From the NCBI RefSeq assembly GCF_014197055.1, contig NZ_JACIEW010000011.1, forward strand, positions 16,805 through 80,804: a DNA stretch of 64,000 nt. The letters run 5' to 3'. Below the pieces are notes generated by a model. It saw only the letters and a list, made by a program, of their open reading frames with translations. It was not told where the DNA came from and ran no database searches. The translations under genes and the position numbers were made by a program. This stretch comes from Devosia subaequoris (GTDB lineage: Bacteria > Pseudomonadota > Alphaproteobacteria > Rhizobiales > Devosiaceae). This document shows, in pieces, positions 1-9,035 of this stretch. Each line of letters opens with the position of its first letter. Within the stretch, counting starts at the first letter, position 1.

Positions 1-93
1 GCTCACCGTGGCGTCTCCGCCGGCCAAGGTCTGGCGCAGGGCCGCCCTGAACAGGGGGTGATCGTCAACGATGATGATACGGCGGCGCGTCAT
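1..93 (-). CDS. Response regulator, N-terminal fragment (cut by window edge)
   Basis: The 31 readable codons begin at an ATG at 91-93 on the minus strand and read MTRRRIIIVDDHPLFRAALR, continuing to the window edge. The VDDHPLFR pattern is typical of receiver domains of NarL/FixJ-type response regulators: it contains the acidic pair that helps bind magnesium beside the phosphorylated aspartate. The phosphoacceptor and the DNA-binding domain lie outside the window, so neither target nor partner kinase can be named. It is transcribed away from the PodJ-like gene. Confidence 0.85.
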   Translation of the reverse strand, partial: MTRRRIIIVDDHPLFRAALRQTLAGGDATVS

Positions 94-271
94 GGAGCTG
101 AACCTAATCCCTGGACCTGTACACTATGCCTGAATCGCACGGATTACCGGCATTTGTCCTTGCATATTGCGACAATGCTTAACGGGTTCTTTACCATGTT
201 TTCTCAAGAGTGAGCGTTATACCTTCGTGTTGAATCGCGAGGGGTCCGTCTATTGTGACGAAGGACCTGTC

Positions 272-3200
272 ATGCCGCGCGCCCACACTCTGTCAGATAT
301 TGCCGATCAGGTTCGCGACCCCAGCGCGGGCGAATGGCAGGCCTTGCGCGGAGAGCTGGTTGCACTGCTCGACAAGGTCGAGAGCCATTATGGGCAGGTC
401 GAGGAAGAACAACCCGAGCCCCCCGCCAGCGCCCTGGCACAACGGGTGCGCAATCTGCGCAACCAGGTGACCGGCTCGGAAACCAATACGCGGCACCGCG
501 AGGCGCTGCGCACAGTCAAGCGCGCCGTGGACCGCTTCACCGACCGGGACATGGCGACGGCTGAACCCGACCTGCCGGACGAGCTGACCGCTGCCATTGC
601 GGAAATTCGCGGCCGCCAGGGCATTGCCCCTACGCCTGCACCCGCGCGTCAACCCAGCGACATGCCGGAATTGCGCGAACTGGGCGCGTTGGTCGGCGGC
701 ATGAGCCAGCGGCTGGAACGACTCGAAGGCGAACTCAAGTCGCAGCGCTCCAGCTCCAGCCATGTCCGCGAAGTGGCCGGGCAGGTCGAGCAATTGACCC
801 AAGTGGTCGAATTGCTCGCCGGGGCAGTGGGCGAAACGGGTCAGGTCAAGCGGCTCGAAGCTCAGCTTGCCGCCCTGGGCGCGATGATCGAGGAAGGTCC
901 GCGTAACGATCTTTCCATTCTCAATGCCCGGCTGGACGACGTGTCCACCACCGTGGGCAAGCTGGCCGAACTGCAGGCCCAGCAGATGGAACGGGAAATT
1001 GTTCGCGACCAGCGCCGCAACGCTCAGACCGACCCAGCTGAAGTGCTGGCGCCAACCATGCGCTCCATCGAAGACGGGGTGCGCAATGTCTATGACCGGA
1101 TCGATGCGATCGAACAGACGGTTTCTCTGTCCTCGGCTGATTTTGAGAAGCTGACCAGCGAAATGGCCGCCTTCACCAAGGCGATGCAGACCAAGGGCGA
1201 CAAGCCCGACGCCCTGGCCGAAAGGCTCGATGCCGTGGTGTCACGCCTGGACGGGATCGACGCCGGCAATGCGCAGGTGGACGCATTAAGGGCAGATATG
1301 ACTGCCCTGCGCGAGGCCGTGATGAGCGGTATGGAGCCTCGCTTTGCCCGGCTGGAAGACAAGATCGAACTGCTGAGTGACCGCATAGTGCCGGTCGACA
1401 CCAAGACGGTAGAAGACCAGCTCAAGCTGCTGATGAGCCGCATGGATGATGCCGGCGCGCAGCTTGATGCCCTGGCCCGGCAGCAGGATACGGTCGAGCC
1501 TCCCGATTTTGAATCGCTGGCGACTATGGTGGCGGAGCGCACCAGCGATGCGGTGAGCCGCAAGGCACCGGCACCGGTGGCGATGTTCGGGCCGGATAGC
1601 CTGAAAAGCATCGAGGATCGGATCACCGGGCTGATCAAGACGGCCGGCAAGACACCCGATTACGAACAATTGGCAGATTTGGTTGCGGCACGTGCCACCG
1701 AAGCCATGAGCAAGGCACCGGCCGCTGCGCCGGACAATATGGACGCGCTGGAAAAGCGCATGGCGGCGCTACTTAACACGGCAGGCAAGGAAACTGCCGA
1801 GCGCCTTGCAAAGCTGGAGGCGGTTCTGGCGGGCAAGACCGACACGCCCCCTGCCCCGGCGACGGAATCGGCGCGCACCAGCGCTGCGCCCGGCCCGCAG
1901 TCACCGGCGGAAGACAATCAGTTCGCGCAGGCGCTGAGTGCGCCCGAACCAGAGAACGGAAAGCTCGGTTCTATCCTTGCCGGCCTGACGGGCGACCGGG
2001 GTGACGCCATGCCGGACAATCCGGCGGACGAAAAGCCGTTGCTCGACAAGGGTTTTGGCGGCACGGGCTTTGGCGACAAGTCGCCGGTGCGCTCCGCCCT
2101 GAGCCAGGAGGCCAGCCGCGCCGCGGCGCCTGCCATGCCGGCGGAGGCCTCCAAGCCGCGCGCAGAGCCCGCTGCGTTCGACCCCACTCGGGCCGAACGG
2201 CCCCCGCGGCCACGTTCGAGCTTTGCCGAGCTCGATACTGACCCCTTTGCACAGCCGGCGCGCCCGGCCGACTCTGCAGACGAGGAAGCGCGGGTGATTG
2301 CCTCCAATACTAGCACCTTCGTTGCTGCAGCCCGCCGGGCGCAACGCGCAAAGCAGGAGGAGGTGCAGCCAACGACCAGCAATTCCATTATCGGGCGGGC
2401 GCTGGCCAGGGTTCGTTCGCGACGGGAGGCCGACACTGCAGTAAGTGCGCCGCCGGTGACCGAGACCGCAGCACCGACTATCGCGGTCGAACCGCAGGCC
2501 AAAGCCGAAAGTGAACGCCCCAAGCGTCGGAAAAAGCCAGCGGCAGAAAAGACGGTAGCGCCGGCGCCAATGGCCGACGGCACTGAAAAACAGCCAGGCT
2601 TCCTCACTCGCCACCGCCGACCCCTGTTGCTGGCGGCAACGCTGGTGGCCGTGTCCATGCTGACCCTGAACCTGGTGATGCAGCGCATGGGCTCCGATGC
2701 GGCAGCGCCCGCAGCGGCGGTGACCTCACCGGTTGAGCCGGCTGCGGCAACTCCGGACAGCTCTCAGGACGTGTCGAGCGTGATGCCGCCACGCGTCATC
2801 GATCTGGTTGACACCACGGCGACAGGCTCGATCAATCCGGGCGAGCCGATGAGCTTCTCGCGCGATAACAAGATTGCACCGACCACCCCGATGCCCCCCG
2901 CCTTGATGGCCGATGGCGGCCGGATCTCGATCGCAGAACCGGATGCGGAAGACGACGCTCCGGTGCTCACCGGGTCGATTGGTCCGGCCGCAGAGATGGT
3001 AGAAGCGGCCGTTGAAGCTTTCGATCTACCCCCCGAGGCCATCGGGCCGCTGGAACTGCGTCAGGCCGCGGCCAATGGCAATGCCAAGGCACAATTCGAG
3101 GTCGCGGCCATTCTGGGCGAAGGCCGGGCGGTGGAGAAGGATCTGGACGCATCGGCGCTCTGGTATGAACGCTCGGCGGCACAGGGATTCGTGCCCGCAC

Positions 3201-3874
3201 AGTATAGGCTGGGCAATCTCTATGAGATGGGCAATGGCGTCGAGAAAGACCTCGAGCAGGCGCGGCTGTGGTATCAGCGTAGCGCCGAAGCGGGCAATCG
3301 CATGGCCATGCACAATCTAGCAGCGCTCTATGCCGGTGGTGCCTTGGGCGAGCAGGAGTTCGAACTGGCGGCTGAATGGTTTGCCCAGGCCGCCGGGCGC
3401 GGCATGACGGACAGCCAGTTCAATCTGGGCATGCTTTATGCTCGCGGGTTAGGCGTGGAGCAGGATTTCGAGCAGTCCTACAAGTGGTTCTCGCTGGCGG
3501 CGCTGAATGGTGACCAGGATGCGGCCAAGGCCCGCGAGGATATCGCCAAATCCCTGACTGCGGAGGCGGTCAACCGGATTGGCGCCGAAGTTGACGCCTG
3601 GACGATTGAGAGCGTCGATTTGGCGGCCAATTTTGCACCCATCGGCACCTGGAGCGATGCATTCGATCCGGGCGAGGCGATTAGCAGTGGCGAGGTGATC
3701 GCCAAGGTGCAGCAGGCGCTGAGCAAGCTGGGCTTCGATGTGGGGACGGCCGACGGTGTGGTGGGTCCCAAGACGCGCGATGCGATCCGCGCCTTCGAAC
3801 GGGCCACTGGCATGAGCGAGAGCGGCGCCATCAATCCACGTCTGCTGGCCGTGCTGGGCAGTCAGCCCGTTTAA
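272..3874 (+). CDS. PodJ-like polar localization protein with coiled coil, Sel1 repeats and peptidoglycan-binding domain
   Basis: A 1200-residue protein. Roughly the first 550 residues are rich in Leu/Glu/Arg/Ala heptad-like stretches (coiled coil), followed by an Ala/Pro-rich low-complexity linker and a basic stretch. One membrane segment lies near residues 785-805. The outer part carries four Sel1-type tetratricopeptide repeats (about 924-1089) and a peptidoglycan_binding_1 domain (about 1139-1196, with VQQALSKLGF and DGVVGPKT). This is the architecture of PodJ in Caulobacter and Rhizobiales, a cell-pole organiser with a cytoplasmic scaffold and a periplasmic wall-binding end. I chose the ATG at 272 because AAGGACC lies 5 bases upstream; a TTG at 167 would add 35 residues without a ribosome site. 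The orthology is inferred from architecture. Confidence 0.75.
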   Translation: MPRAHTLSDIADQVRDPSAGEWQALRGELVALLDKVESHYGQVEEEQPEPPASALAQRVRNLRNQVTGSETNTRHREALRTVKRAVDRFTDRDMATAEPDLPDELTAAIAEIRGRQGIAPTPAPARQPSDMPELRELGALVGGMSQRLERLEGELKSQRSSSSHVREVAGQVEQLTQVVELLAGAVGETGQVKRLEAQLAALGAMIEEGPRNDLSILNARLDDVSTTVGKLAELQAQQMEREIVRDQRRNAQTDPAEVLAPTMRSIEDGVRNVYDRIDAIEQTVSLSSADFEKLTSEMAAFTKAMQTKGDKPDALAERLDAVVSRLDGIDAGNAQVDALRADMTALREAVMSGMEPRFARLEDKIELLSDRIVPVDTKTVEDQLKLLMSRMDDAGAQLDALARQQDTVEPPDFESLATMVAERTSDAVSRKAPAPVAMFGPDSLKSIEDRITGLIKTAGKTPDYEQLADLVAARATEAMSKAPAAAPDNMDALEKRMAALLNTAGKETAERLAKLEAVLAGKTDTPPAPATESARTSAAPGPQSPAEDNQFAQALSAPEPENGKLGSILAGLTGDRGDAMPDNPADEKPLLDKGFGGTGFGDKSPVRSALSQEASRAAAPAMPAEASKPRAEPAAFDPTRAERPPRPRSSFAELDTDPFAQPARPADSADEEARVIASNTSTFVAAARRAQRAKQEEVQPTTSNSIIGRALARVRSRREADTAVSAPPVTETAAPTIAVEPQAKAESERPKRRKKPAAEKTVAPAPMADGTEKQPGFLTRHRRPLLLAATLVAVSMLTLNLVMQRMGSDAAAPAAAVTSPVEPAAATPDSSQDVSSVMPPRVIDLVDTTATGSINPGEPMSFSRDNKIAPTTPMPPALMADGGRISIAEPDAEDDAPVLTGSIGPAAEMVEAAVEAFDLPPEAIGPLELRQAAANGNAKAQFEVAAILGEGRAVEKDLDASALWYERSAAQGFVPAQYRLGNLYEMGNGVEKDLEQARLWYQRSAEAGNRMAMHNLAALYAGGALGEQEFELAAEWFAQAAGRGMTDSQFNLGMLYARGLGVEQDFEQSYKWFSLAALNGDQDAAKAREDIAKSLTAEAVNRIGAEVDAWTIESVDLAANFAPIGTWSDAFDPGEAISSGEVIAKVQQALSKLGFDVGTADGVVGPKTRDAIRAFERATGMSESGAINPRLLAVLGSQPV

Positions 3875-3899
3875 GCCGGTCTCTTCATTTGACAGCGTC

Positions 3900-3934
3900 A
3901 TGGCCCGGACGTAAGCCCGGGCCATAATGTTTTT
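3900..3934 (+). terminator. Intrinsic terminator after the PodJ-like gene
   Basis: ATGGCCCGG at 3900-3908 pairs with CCGGGCCAT at 3917-3925 (9 bp, loop of 8). A T-rich run follows at 3930-3934. It lies 25 bases after the stop codon of the PodJ-like gene. Confidence 0.8.
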
Positions 3935-4015
3935 GCCCGTTCGCGCCGGGCCTTACCACTTGTTGACGGACCGTCCTGTAGGATGGCCCGTAACACCTAT
4001 TACGGGACCCTGGTC

Positions 4016-4942
4016 TTGCAGATCTATCTGCCAATTGCCGAGCTTTCCGTGAACCTCTTCTTTCTCGTGGGGATCGGAGGGGCCGTCGGCTTTTTGTCTG
4101 GCCTGTTCGGCGTAGGCGGCGGGTTTTTGCTGACGCCCTTGCTGATCTTTTCTGGGGTGCCGACCGCGGTGGCGGTCGCATCGGTGACCGGACAGGTGGT
4201 TGCGGCATCGACCTCAGGGGCGCTCAGCCATTATCGGCGCGGCGGCGTTGACCTGCATCTGGCCATGTATCTGGTCCTCTCGGGCATCATGGGCGCGTTT
4301 GGTGGCGTGGCGGCGTTCGACCTGTTGCGCGAAGCCGGCCAACTCGATCTCGTCATCTCCCTGGGCTTCCTGGTGCTGCTCGGCTTTGTCGGCGTGCTGA
4401 TGCTCCAAGAATCGGTACGCGCGCTGCTCAAACGCCGCCAGGGCGTGGTGGTGCGCGAGCGTCAGGCCAACCAGCATAGCTGGATCCACGGCTTGCCCTG
4501 GCGTGTGCGCTTCAAGAAAAGTCGACTCTATATCAGCGTGCTGCCGGTGCTGCTGATCGGGTTGTTCATTGGCTTTGTCGGGTCGCTGCTGGGGATTGGC
4601 GGCGGCTTCATCATGGTGCCGGCGCTGGTTTATCTGCTTCGTGTTCCCGGCTCGGTTGTGATCGGCACCTCGCTGGCGCAGGTGGTGGCCATGATGGCCG
4701 CAACCACTGTTTTGCATGCGGTGCAAAGCCAGAGCGTCGATATCTTGCTCGCCTTCTGCCTGATGGTGGGCGGCGTCGCCGGGGCCCAGTTTGGCGCGGC
4801 CGCCGGCATGCATCTGCGTGGAGAGCAATTGCGGGGGCTGTTGGCCCTTCTGGTGCTGGCGGTGGCGATCCGCTTCGGGCTGTCACTGGTGCTGACGCCA
4901 GATGATGTGTACTCCATGGCCGTTACGAGTGTGGCACGATGA
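4016..4942 (+). CDS. TauE/SafE family membrane transporter
   Basis: A 308-residue membrane protein with two similar halves. Each half has the glycine motif of the TauE/SafE (DUF81) family, GLFGVGGGFLLTP near the N-terminus and SLLGIGGGFIMVP near the middle. About eight hydrophobic segments are visible. The family exports sulfite, sulfoacetate or other small organic anions, and the substrate here is unknown. I prefer the TTG at 4016, which gives MQIYLPIAELSVN and has ACGGGA about 8 bases upstream. The ATG at 3983 would add 11 residues and has AGG directly against it, too close to act as a ribosome site. It overlaps the next gene by 4 bp (ATGA), so the two are probably co-translated. Confidence 0.85.
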   Translation: MQIYLPIAELSVNLFFLVGIGGAVGFLSGLFGVGGGFLLTPLLIFSGVPTAVAVASVTGQVVAASTSGALSHYRRGGVDLHLAMYLVLSGIMGAFGGVAAFDLLREAGQLDLVISLGFLVLLGFVGVLMLQESVRALLKRRQGVVVRERQANQHSWIHGLPWRVRFKKSRLYISVLPVLLIGLFIGFVGSLLGIGGGFIMVPALVYLLRVPGSVVIGTSLAQVVAMMAATTVLHAVQSQSVDILLAFCLMVGGVAGAQFGAAAGMHLRGEQLRGLLALLVLAVAIRFGLSLVLTPDDVYSMAVTSVAR

Positions 4943-5700
4943 CCCGGCTCGTTCTCGCACTTCTGGCAATTGTGTGCCTGGCAGTACCTGCGGTTGCGGA
5001 GCGCCTGTTCTCGAGCGTTTCGACCGAAACGGTGCAGGTCACATCCAGCTTCGATGGCGAGCGGCTGACCTTCTTCGGGACTGTAGCTCCCGATGCTGGA
5101 GCAGAACAGAAATTCGTCGAGGGGCCGTTTCATGTCGTGGTCGTTGTCGTTGGCCCTACACAGGACCGCGTTGCGCGCAAGAAGACCAATAATTTCGGCG
5201 TCTGGCTCAATACCGAGCAGGTCGAGTTCAAACGCTTTCCGAGCTATTTCCACGTGCTGTCCAGCACTAGGCTGCGCGACATCACCGACGTGAATACGCT
5301 GACCACCAATTACATCCTGCCCGAGTCCCACGCCATTTCGCCCAACCCGGCGGGCTGGTGGCAAACGCTGAACTTCGGACACGAACTGATCCGACTGATG
5401 AGTGAGCAAGATCTGTTCGGTGTGCAGGAGAATGGTGTGCTGTTTCATACGGAGAGCTTTTACTCGGCGCAACTGACGCTGCCGAGCAATGCCCCGCCGG
5501 GCCCCTATATCGCCCAAACCTATGTGTTCAAGGATGGCGAGATCGTCGCGCGCAAGTCTGACGGCTTTGCCGTACGTAAGATCGATTTCGAGCGGTTCGT
5601 GGCGCTGTCAGCCACGCAATATCCCCTGCTCTATGGGCTGGCCTGTGTGGTCCTGGCGCTATTCACCGGTTGGCTGGGCGGAGTCTTGTTCCGGCGCTAG
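4939..5700 (+). CDS. TIGR02186 / Alph_Pro_TM family protein
   Basis: A 253-residue protein with a signal peptide (about 1-20, ending AVPAVA), a predicted periplasmic beta-rich domain and one C-terminal membrane segment near 230-250. It matches the TIGR02186 family (Alph_Pro_TM), alphaproteobacterial proteins commonly encoded next to TauE/SafE transporters, as here. The function is not established; an accessory role for the transporter is inferred from the 4-bp overlap. Its stop codon shares the palindrome CTAG at 5697-5700 with the stop of the convergent pdeM. Confidence 0.8.
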   Translation: MTRLVLALLAIVCLAVPAVAERLFSSVSTETVQVTSSFDGERLTFFGTVAPDAGAEQKFVEGPFHVVVVVVGPTQDRVARKKTNNFGVWLNTEQVEFKRFPSYFHVLSSTRLRDITDVNTLTTNYILPESHAISPNPAGWWQTLNFGHELIRLMSEQDLFGVQENGVLFHTESFYSAQLTLPSNAPPGPYIAQTYVFKDGEIVARKSDGFAVRKIDFERFVALSATQYPLLYGLACVVLALFTGWLGGVLFRR

Positions 5701-6404
5701 CCGCCCACCAGGCGATTGACCGGCACCGGATAGGTGCGGTCACGGCCGAGCATGACAACCTCGAGCGCCGGCCAGTGAAACAGCCCGACAAAGGCGGGCG
5801 AGAGGATATTGAGCGCGCCGGTGGAGGCGCCGAAAGCGGGCAGAATCAGCAGACGATTGTCGTGCACAAAGCAGGGCTTTCGTGTGGCGCGGCCGTTGAT
5901 GGCGACGCGGGCGGCCGGATGCAGATGGCCCGAAACAAGACCGGTGCGCCCTTTTCTGGGCTCATGCGAGAACAACAGACCGTCCAGCTCAAGTTCGGGT
6001 AAGCAGGTGCCGCCAATGGCGTGGGGAACCGGGTCGTGATTGCCGGAAAGCCAGATACAGGTGACAGCCTCGGTAATGGAGTCGAGGCGCATGCGATCGG
6101 CCGGCGTCAATAGCGACGCGGAGTCCGGACGATGGAAGCTATCACCCAATGAGAGCAATTCGCGGGCGCCGGTGCGCCGCAAATCGGCTTCCAGACGCGT
6201 CAGGGTCATCGCCGTATCATAGGGCGGCAGCATCTGGCCGCGTCGGGCAAAGCTGGCCATCTTCTCGAAATGCAGGTCAGCCACCAGCAAGGTTTGCCGG
6301 GCGCGCCAGTAAAGCGCACCGGAGGACATAGGTTCGAAGTTGTGGCCGGCAAAGCGCAGCAAGGCAGGTTCCGCAATGGCATCGGCAAGGACGGCATTGT
6401 TCAT
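5697..6404 (-). CDS. pdeM: Ligase-associated DNA damage response endonuclease PdeM
   Basis: A 235-residue calcineurin-like metallophosphoesterase. The metal-binding motifs are in order: D43-x-H45 in VADLHFEK, GD at 87-88 in LGDSFHRP, GNHD at 121-124, and a late SGHLHP histidine motif. This is the pattern and length of PdeM, a nuclease encoded with a Lhr-like helicase in bacterial repair clusters. It follows the helicase gene on the same strand after 75 bp. Other partners of such clusters, an ATP-dependent ligase and an MBL-fold exonuclease, are not in this window. Confidence 0.88.
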   Translation of the reverse strand: MNNAVLADAIAEPALLRFAGHNFEPMSSGALYWRARQTLLVADLHFEKMASFARRGQMLPPYDTAMTLTRLEADLRRTGARELLSLGDSFHRPDSASLLTPADRMRLDSITEAVTCIWLSGNHDPVPHAIGGTCLPELELDGLLFSHEPRKGRTGLVSGHLHPAARVAINGRATRKPCFVHDNRLLILPAFGASTGALNILSPAFVGLFHWPALEVVMLGRDRTYPVPVNRLVGG

Positions 6405-6479
6405 ATAGGCAGTCGCATTCCGTCGAAAGGCCCCATCCCTCCCTCAGGCGACCTCCTCCCTAGGGAGAGCAAAGCCGTC

Positions 6480-8966
6480 TTAGCGTTCACCCATCGCTTC
6501 CCGAATGAGTTCATCGGCTGCATCAGCCATAGCTGATTCCCGCGCTTCCCCGAAAATCGGCTCCTTGCCGATATCGAGCATGACGGGCACGGCAAGCGGG
6601 GAGATCTGGTGCAACGGCTTGTGGACGATGTGGTGGCGGATGCGGGAGAGCATCTGACCCAATCGTTCGATATCGAGCAGGCCACGGGCGGCATCGCGAC
6701 GGGTCGCTTCGATCAGGATGTGATCGGGTTCGTGCTGGTAGAGCACGTCGTAGATGATGTCCGAGCTCATGGTGATCTGACGCCCGGTTTTTTCCTTGCC
6801 CGGATGACGGCGCTCGATCAGCCCGGCAATGATGGCGCAGTTGCGAAACGTGCGCTTCATCAGCGCGCTTTCATCGAGCCAGGCTTCCAGATCGTCACCG
6901 AGCATGTCCTCGGAAAACAGCTCATCAAGCGAGAGCCTGTCGGTGCGGATCAGCGCCGAGATATCCCCTAACCCCCAGACGGCCAGGGCATATTCGGAGG
7001 CTACGAAACCGAGCGGCCGGGCGCGCATGCGTTCGAGCCGCCGCGTCAGGAGCATGCCCAGTGTCTGATGCGCGAGGCGCCCCTCAAAGGGGTAGCAAAC
7101 CAGGAAATTATTGGTGCCGCGCGGGAAGGTTTCCACCAGCAGGCTATCGCGGCGTGGCAACACTGAGAGGTCGCGCTGCAGGCGCAGCCAGTCGCTGACC
7201 TGGTCGGGCAATTTGGACCATTCCCCCGGGCTGTCCATGATGCGGCGCACGCGCTCCGCCAGATAGGTCGAGAGCGGAAACTTGCCGCCCATATAGGATG
7301 GAATTTTCGGGTCCTTGGAAAAGGCGCGGGAGACGAAGGCCTCATTGTCCTTCATGCCCTCGAAAGCGACGATCTCTCCGCCGAACATGAAGGTATCGCC
7401 AAGGGAAAGCGTGCCGAAGAAATATTCCTCCATCTCGCCCAGCACGCGCCCACCGGAACCGATAGGGCCAGTGGTGCGACCCTGCTTCTGGCCGCGGGCA
7501 CGGACCAAACGAACGCGGACCATGGGCTCTTCGATAATGGTGCCGATATTGAGCCGGTATTGCTGGGCCACCTGCGGATGGGAGAGGCGCCATTTGCCGT
7601 CCGGGTTCAGCTTGAGGCGGGCATAGCGTTCATAGGCGCGTAGCGCGTAACCACCGGTGGCCACAAAATCGAGCACCTTGTCGAATTTCTCGCGGGCGAG
7701 ATCACGATAGGGCCAGGCGCCGATGACTTCAGCATAGAGATCGTCGGCCAGGAAAGGCTCGGCGCAGGCCATGCCCAGAACGTGCTGGGCCAGTACATCA
7801 TAGCCACCAGACATGGGGTCTTCGCTATCCTGATGACCTTCGGCGACCGCTTCTACCGCCGCTTCGCATTCGAGCACTTCGAACCGGTTGGAGGGCACCA
7901 GCAAGGCACGCGATGGATCATCGAGCCGGTGATTGGCGCGGCCGATGCGCTGCAGCATGCGCGAGGAGCCCTTGGGTGCGCCGACCTGCACGACGAGGTC
8001 GACGTCACCCCAGTCTATGCCGAGATCGAGCGTGGAGGTGCAGACTACGGCCTTGAGCTTGCCCGACGCCATGGCGGCCTCGACCTTGCGCCGCTGTTCG
8101 ACCGAGAGCGAGCCGTGATGCAGGGCGATGGGCAGCATCTCGTCATTGATGTCCCAGAGGCCCTGGAACAGCATTTCGGCCTGTGAGCGGGTATTGACGA
8201 ACAGAAGCGTGGTCTTGTGCCGCTGGATCGTCTCGTAGAGTTCACGATGGGCATAGACGGCGGAGTGGCCGGCCCAAGGCAGTCGCTCCTGGGTCTGGAG
8301 AATGGACAGCTCGGGCGCGGCGCCGCCGGCCATGTGCAGGAGATCGGTGTGACGCTGCGGCAGCGGCCGGGCGATCCAGTCACGGAGCATTTCCGGTTGG
8401 GCGATGGTGGCGGACAGCGCGGTAATCCGCAGGTCCGGGGCAAGCCGGGCAAGGCGTGCCAGGCCCAGGGACAGCAGTTCGCCGCGCTTCGAGGTGACCA
8501 GCGCGTGCAGTTCGTCGAGCACCACGCGGCGCAGGGTGCCAAACATCAGTTCAGCGTGCGGATGAGAAATCAGCAGCGCCAATTGCTCGGGCGTGGTTAG
8601 CAGCACCTGGGGCGGCTTGATCCGCTGGCGCGCGCGCTTGGCGGCAGAGGTGTCGCCAGTGCGGGTTTCGACGCGGATAGGCAGGCCCATTTCGGCAATG
8701 GGATTGGATAGATTGCGTTGAACATCAACCGCCAGCGCCTTGAGCGGCGAGATATAGAGGGTGTGGAGGCCTTCGAACTGGCCATCGACCAGATCGGAAA
8801 GGGTGGGCAGGAAGCCCGCCAGCGTCTTGCCGGCGCCGGTCGGGGCGATGAGCAATTGGCTGGCGCCGGATTGATGCGAGGCGAGGACGTCGCGTTGGTG
8901 CGCGCGCAGAGCCCAGCCCCGGGCGGAAAACCAGTCTTCGATGATCGGTGGAAGATGCGGAGCCAA
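6480..8966 (-). CDS. Ligase-associated DEXH-box DNA helicase (Lhr-like)
   Basis: An 828-residue superfamily 2 helicase. Visible motifs are Walker A APTGAGKT (41-48), the DEXH box DELH (151-154), the SAT motif near 184-187 and QRIGRANHR (motif VI) near 340. A long C-terminal Lhr-type winged-helix and beta region follows. Lhr helicases unwind DNA 3'-5' and RNA:DNA hybrids. The length and the pdeM neighbour place it in the ligase-associated branch rather than with the much longer full Lhr. The ATG at 8964-8966 gives MAPHLPPIIEDWF. Confidence 0.9.
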   Translation of the reverse strand: MAPHLPPIIEDWFSARGWALRAHQRDVLASHQSGASQLLIAPTGAGKTLAGFLPTLSDLVDGQFEGLHTLYISPLKALAVDVQRNLSNPIAEMGLPIRVETRTGDTSAAKRARQRIKPPQVLLTTPEQLALLISHPHAELMFGTLRRVVLDELHALVTSKRGELLSLGLARLARLAPDLRITALSATIAQPEMLRDWIARPLPQRHTDLLHMAGGAAPELSILQTQERLPWAGHSAVYAHRELYETIQRHKTTLLFVNTRSQAEMLFQGLWDINDEMLPIALHHGSLSVEQRRKVEAAMASGKLKAVVCTSTLDLGIDWGDVDLVVQVGAPKGSSRMLQRIGRANHRLDDPSRALLVPSNRFEVLECEAAVEAVAEGHQDSEDPMSGGYDVLAQHVLGMACAEPFLADDLYAEVIGAWPYRDLAREKFDKVLDFVATGGYALRAYERYARLKLNPDGKWRLSHPQVAQQYRLNIGTIIEEPMVRVRLVRARGQKQGRTTGPIGSGGRVLGEMEEYFFGTLSLGDTFMFGGEIVAFEGMKDNEAFVSRAFSKDPKIPSYMGGKFPLSTYLAERVRRIMDSPGEWSKLPDQVSDWLRLQRDLSVLPRRDSLLVETFPRGTNNFLVCYPFEGRLAHQTLGMLLTRRLERMRARPLGFVASEYALAVWGLGDISALIRTDRLSLDELFSEDMLGDDLEAWLDESALMKRTFRNCAIIAGLIERRHPGKEKTGRQITMSSDIIYDVLYQHEPDHILIEATRRDAARGLLDIERLGQMLSRIRHHIVHKPLHQISPLAVPVMLDIGKEPIFGEARESAMADAADELIREAMGER

Positions 8967-9035
8967 GGATCACCTGCTGCAAATCAGTTCAAACTCTATA
9001 TGATCGCACCCGGCCATACCAAGGAGGAAGCAGAC

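Noticed and set aside
167..271. TTG start giving 35 extra residues on the PodJ-like protein
   Set aside because: No ribosome site before the TTG, while the ATG at 272 has AAGGACC at good spacing.
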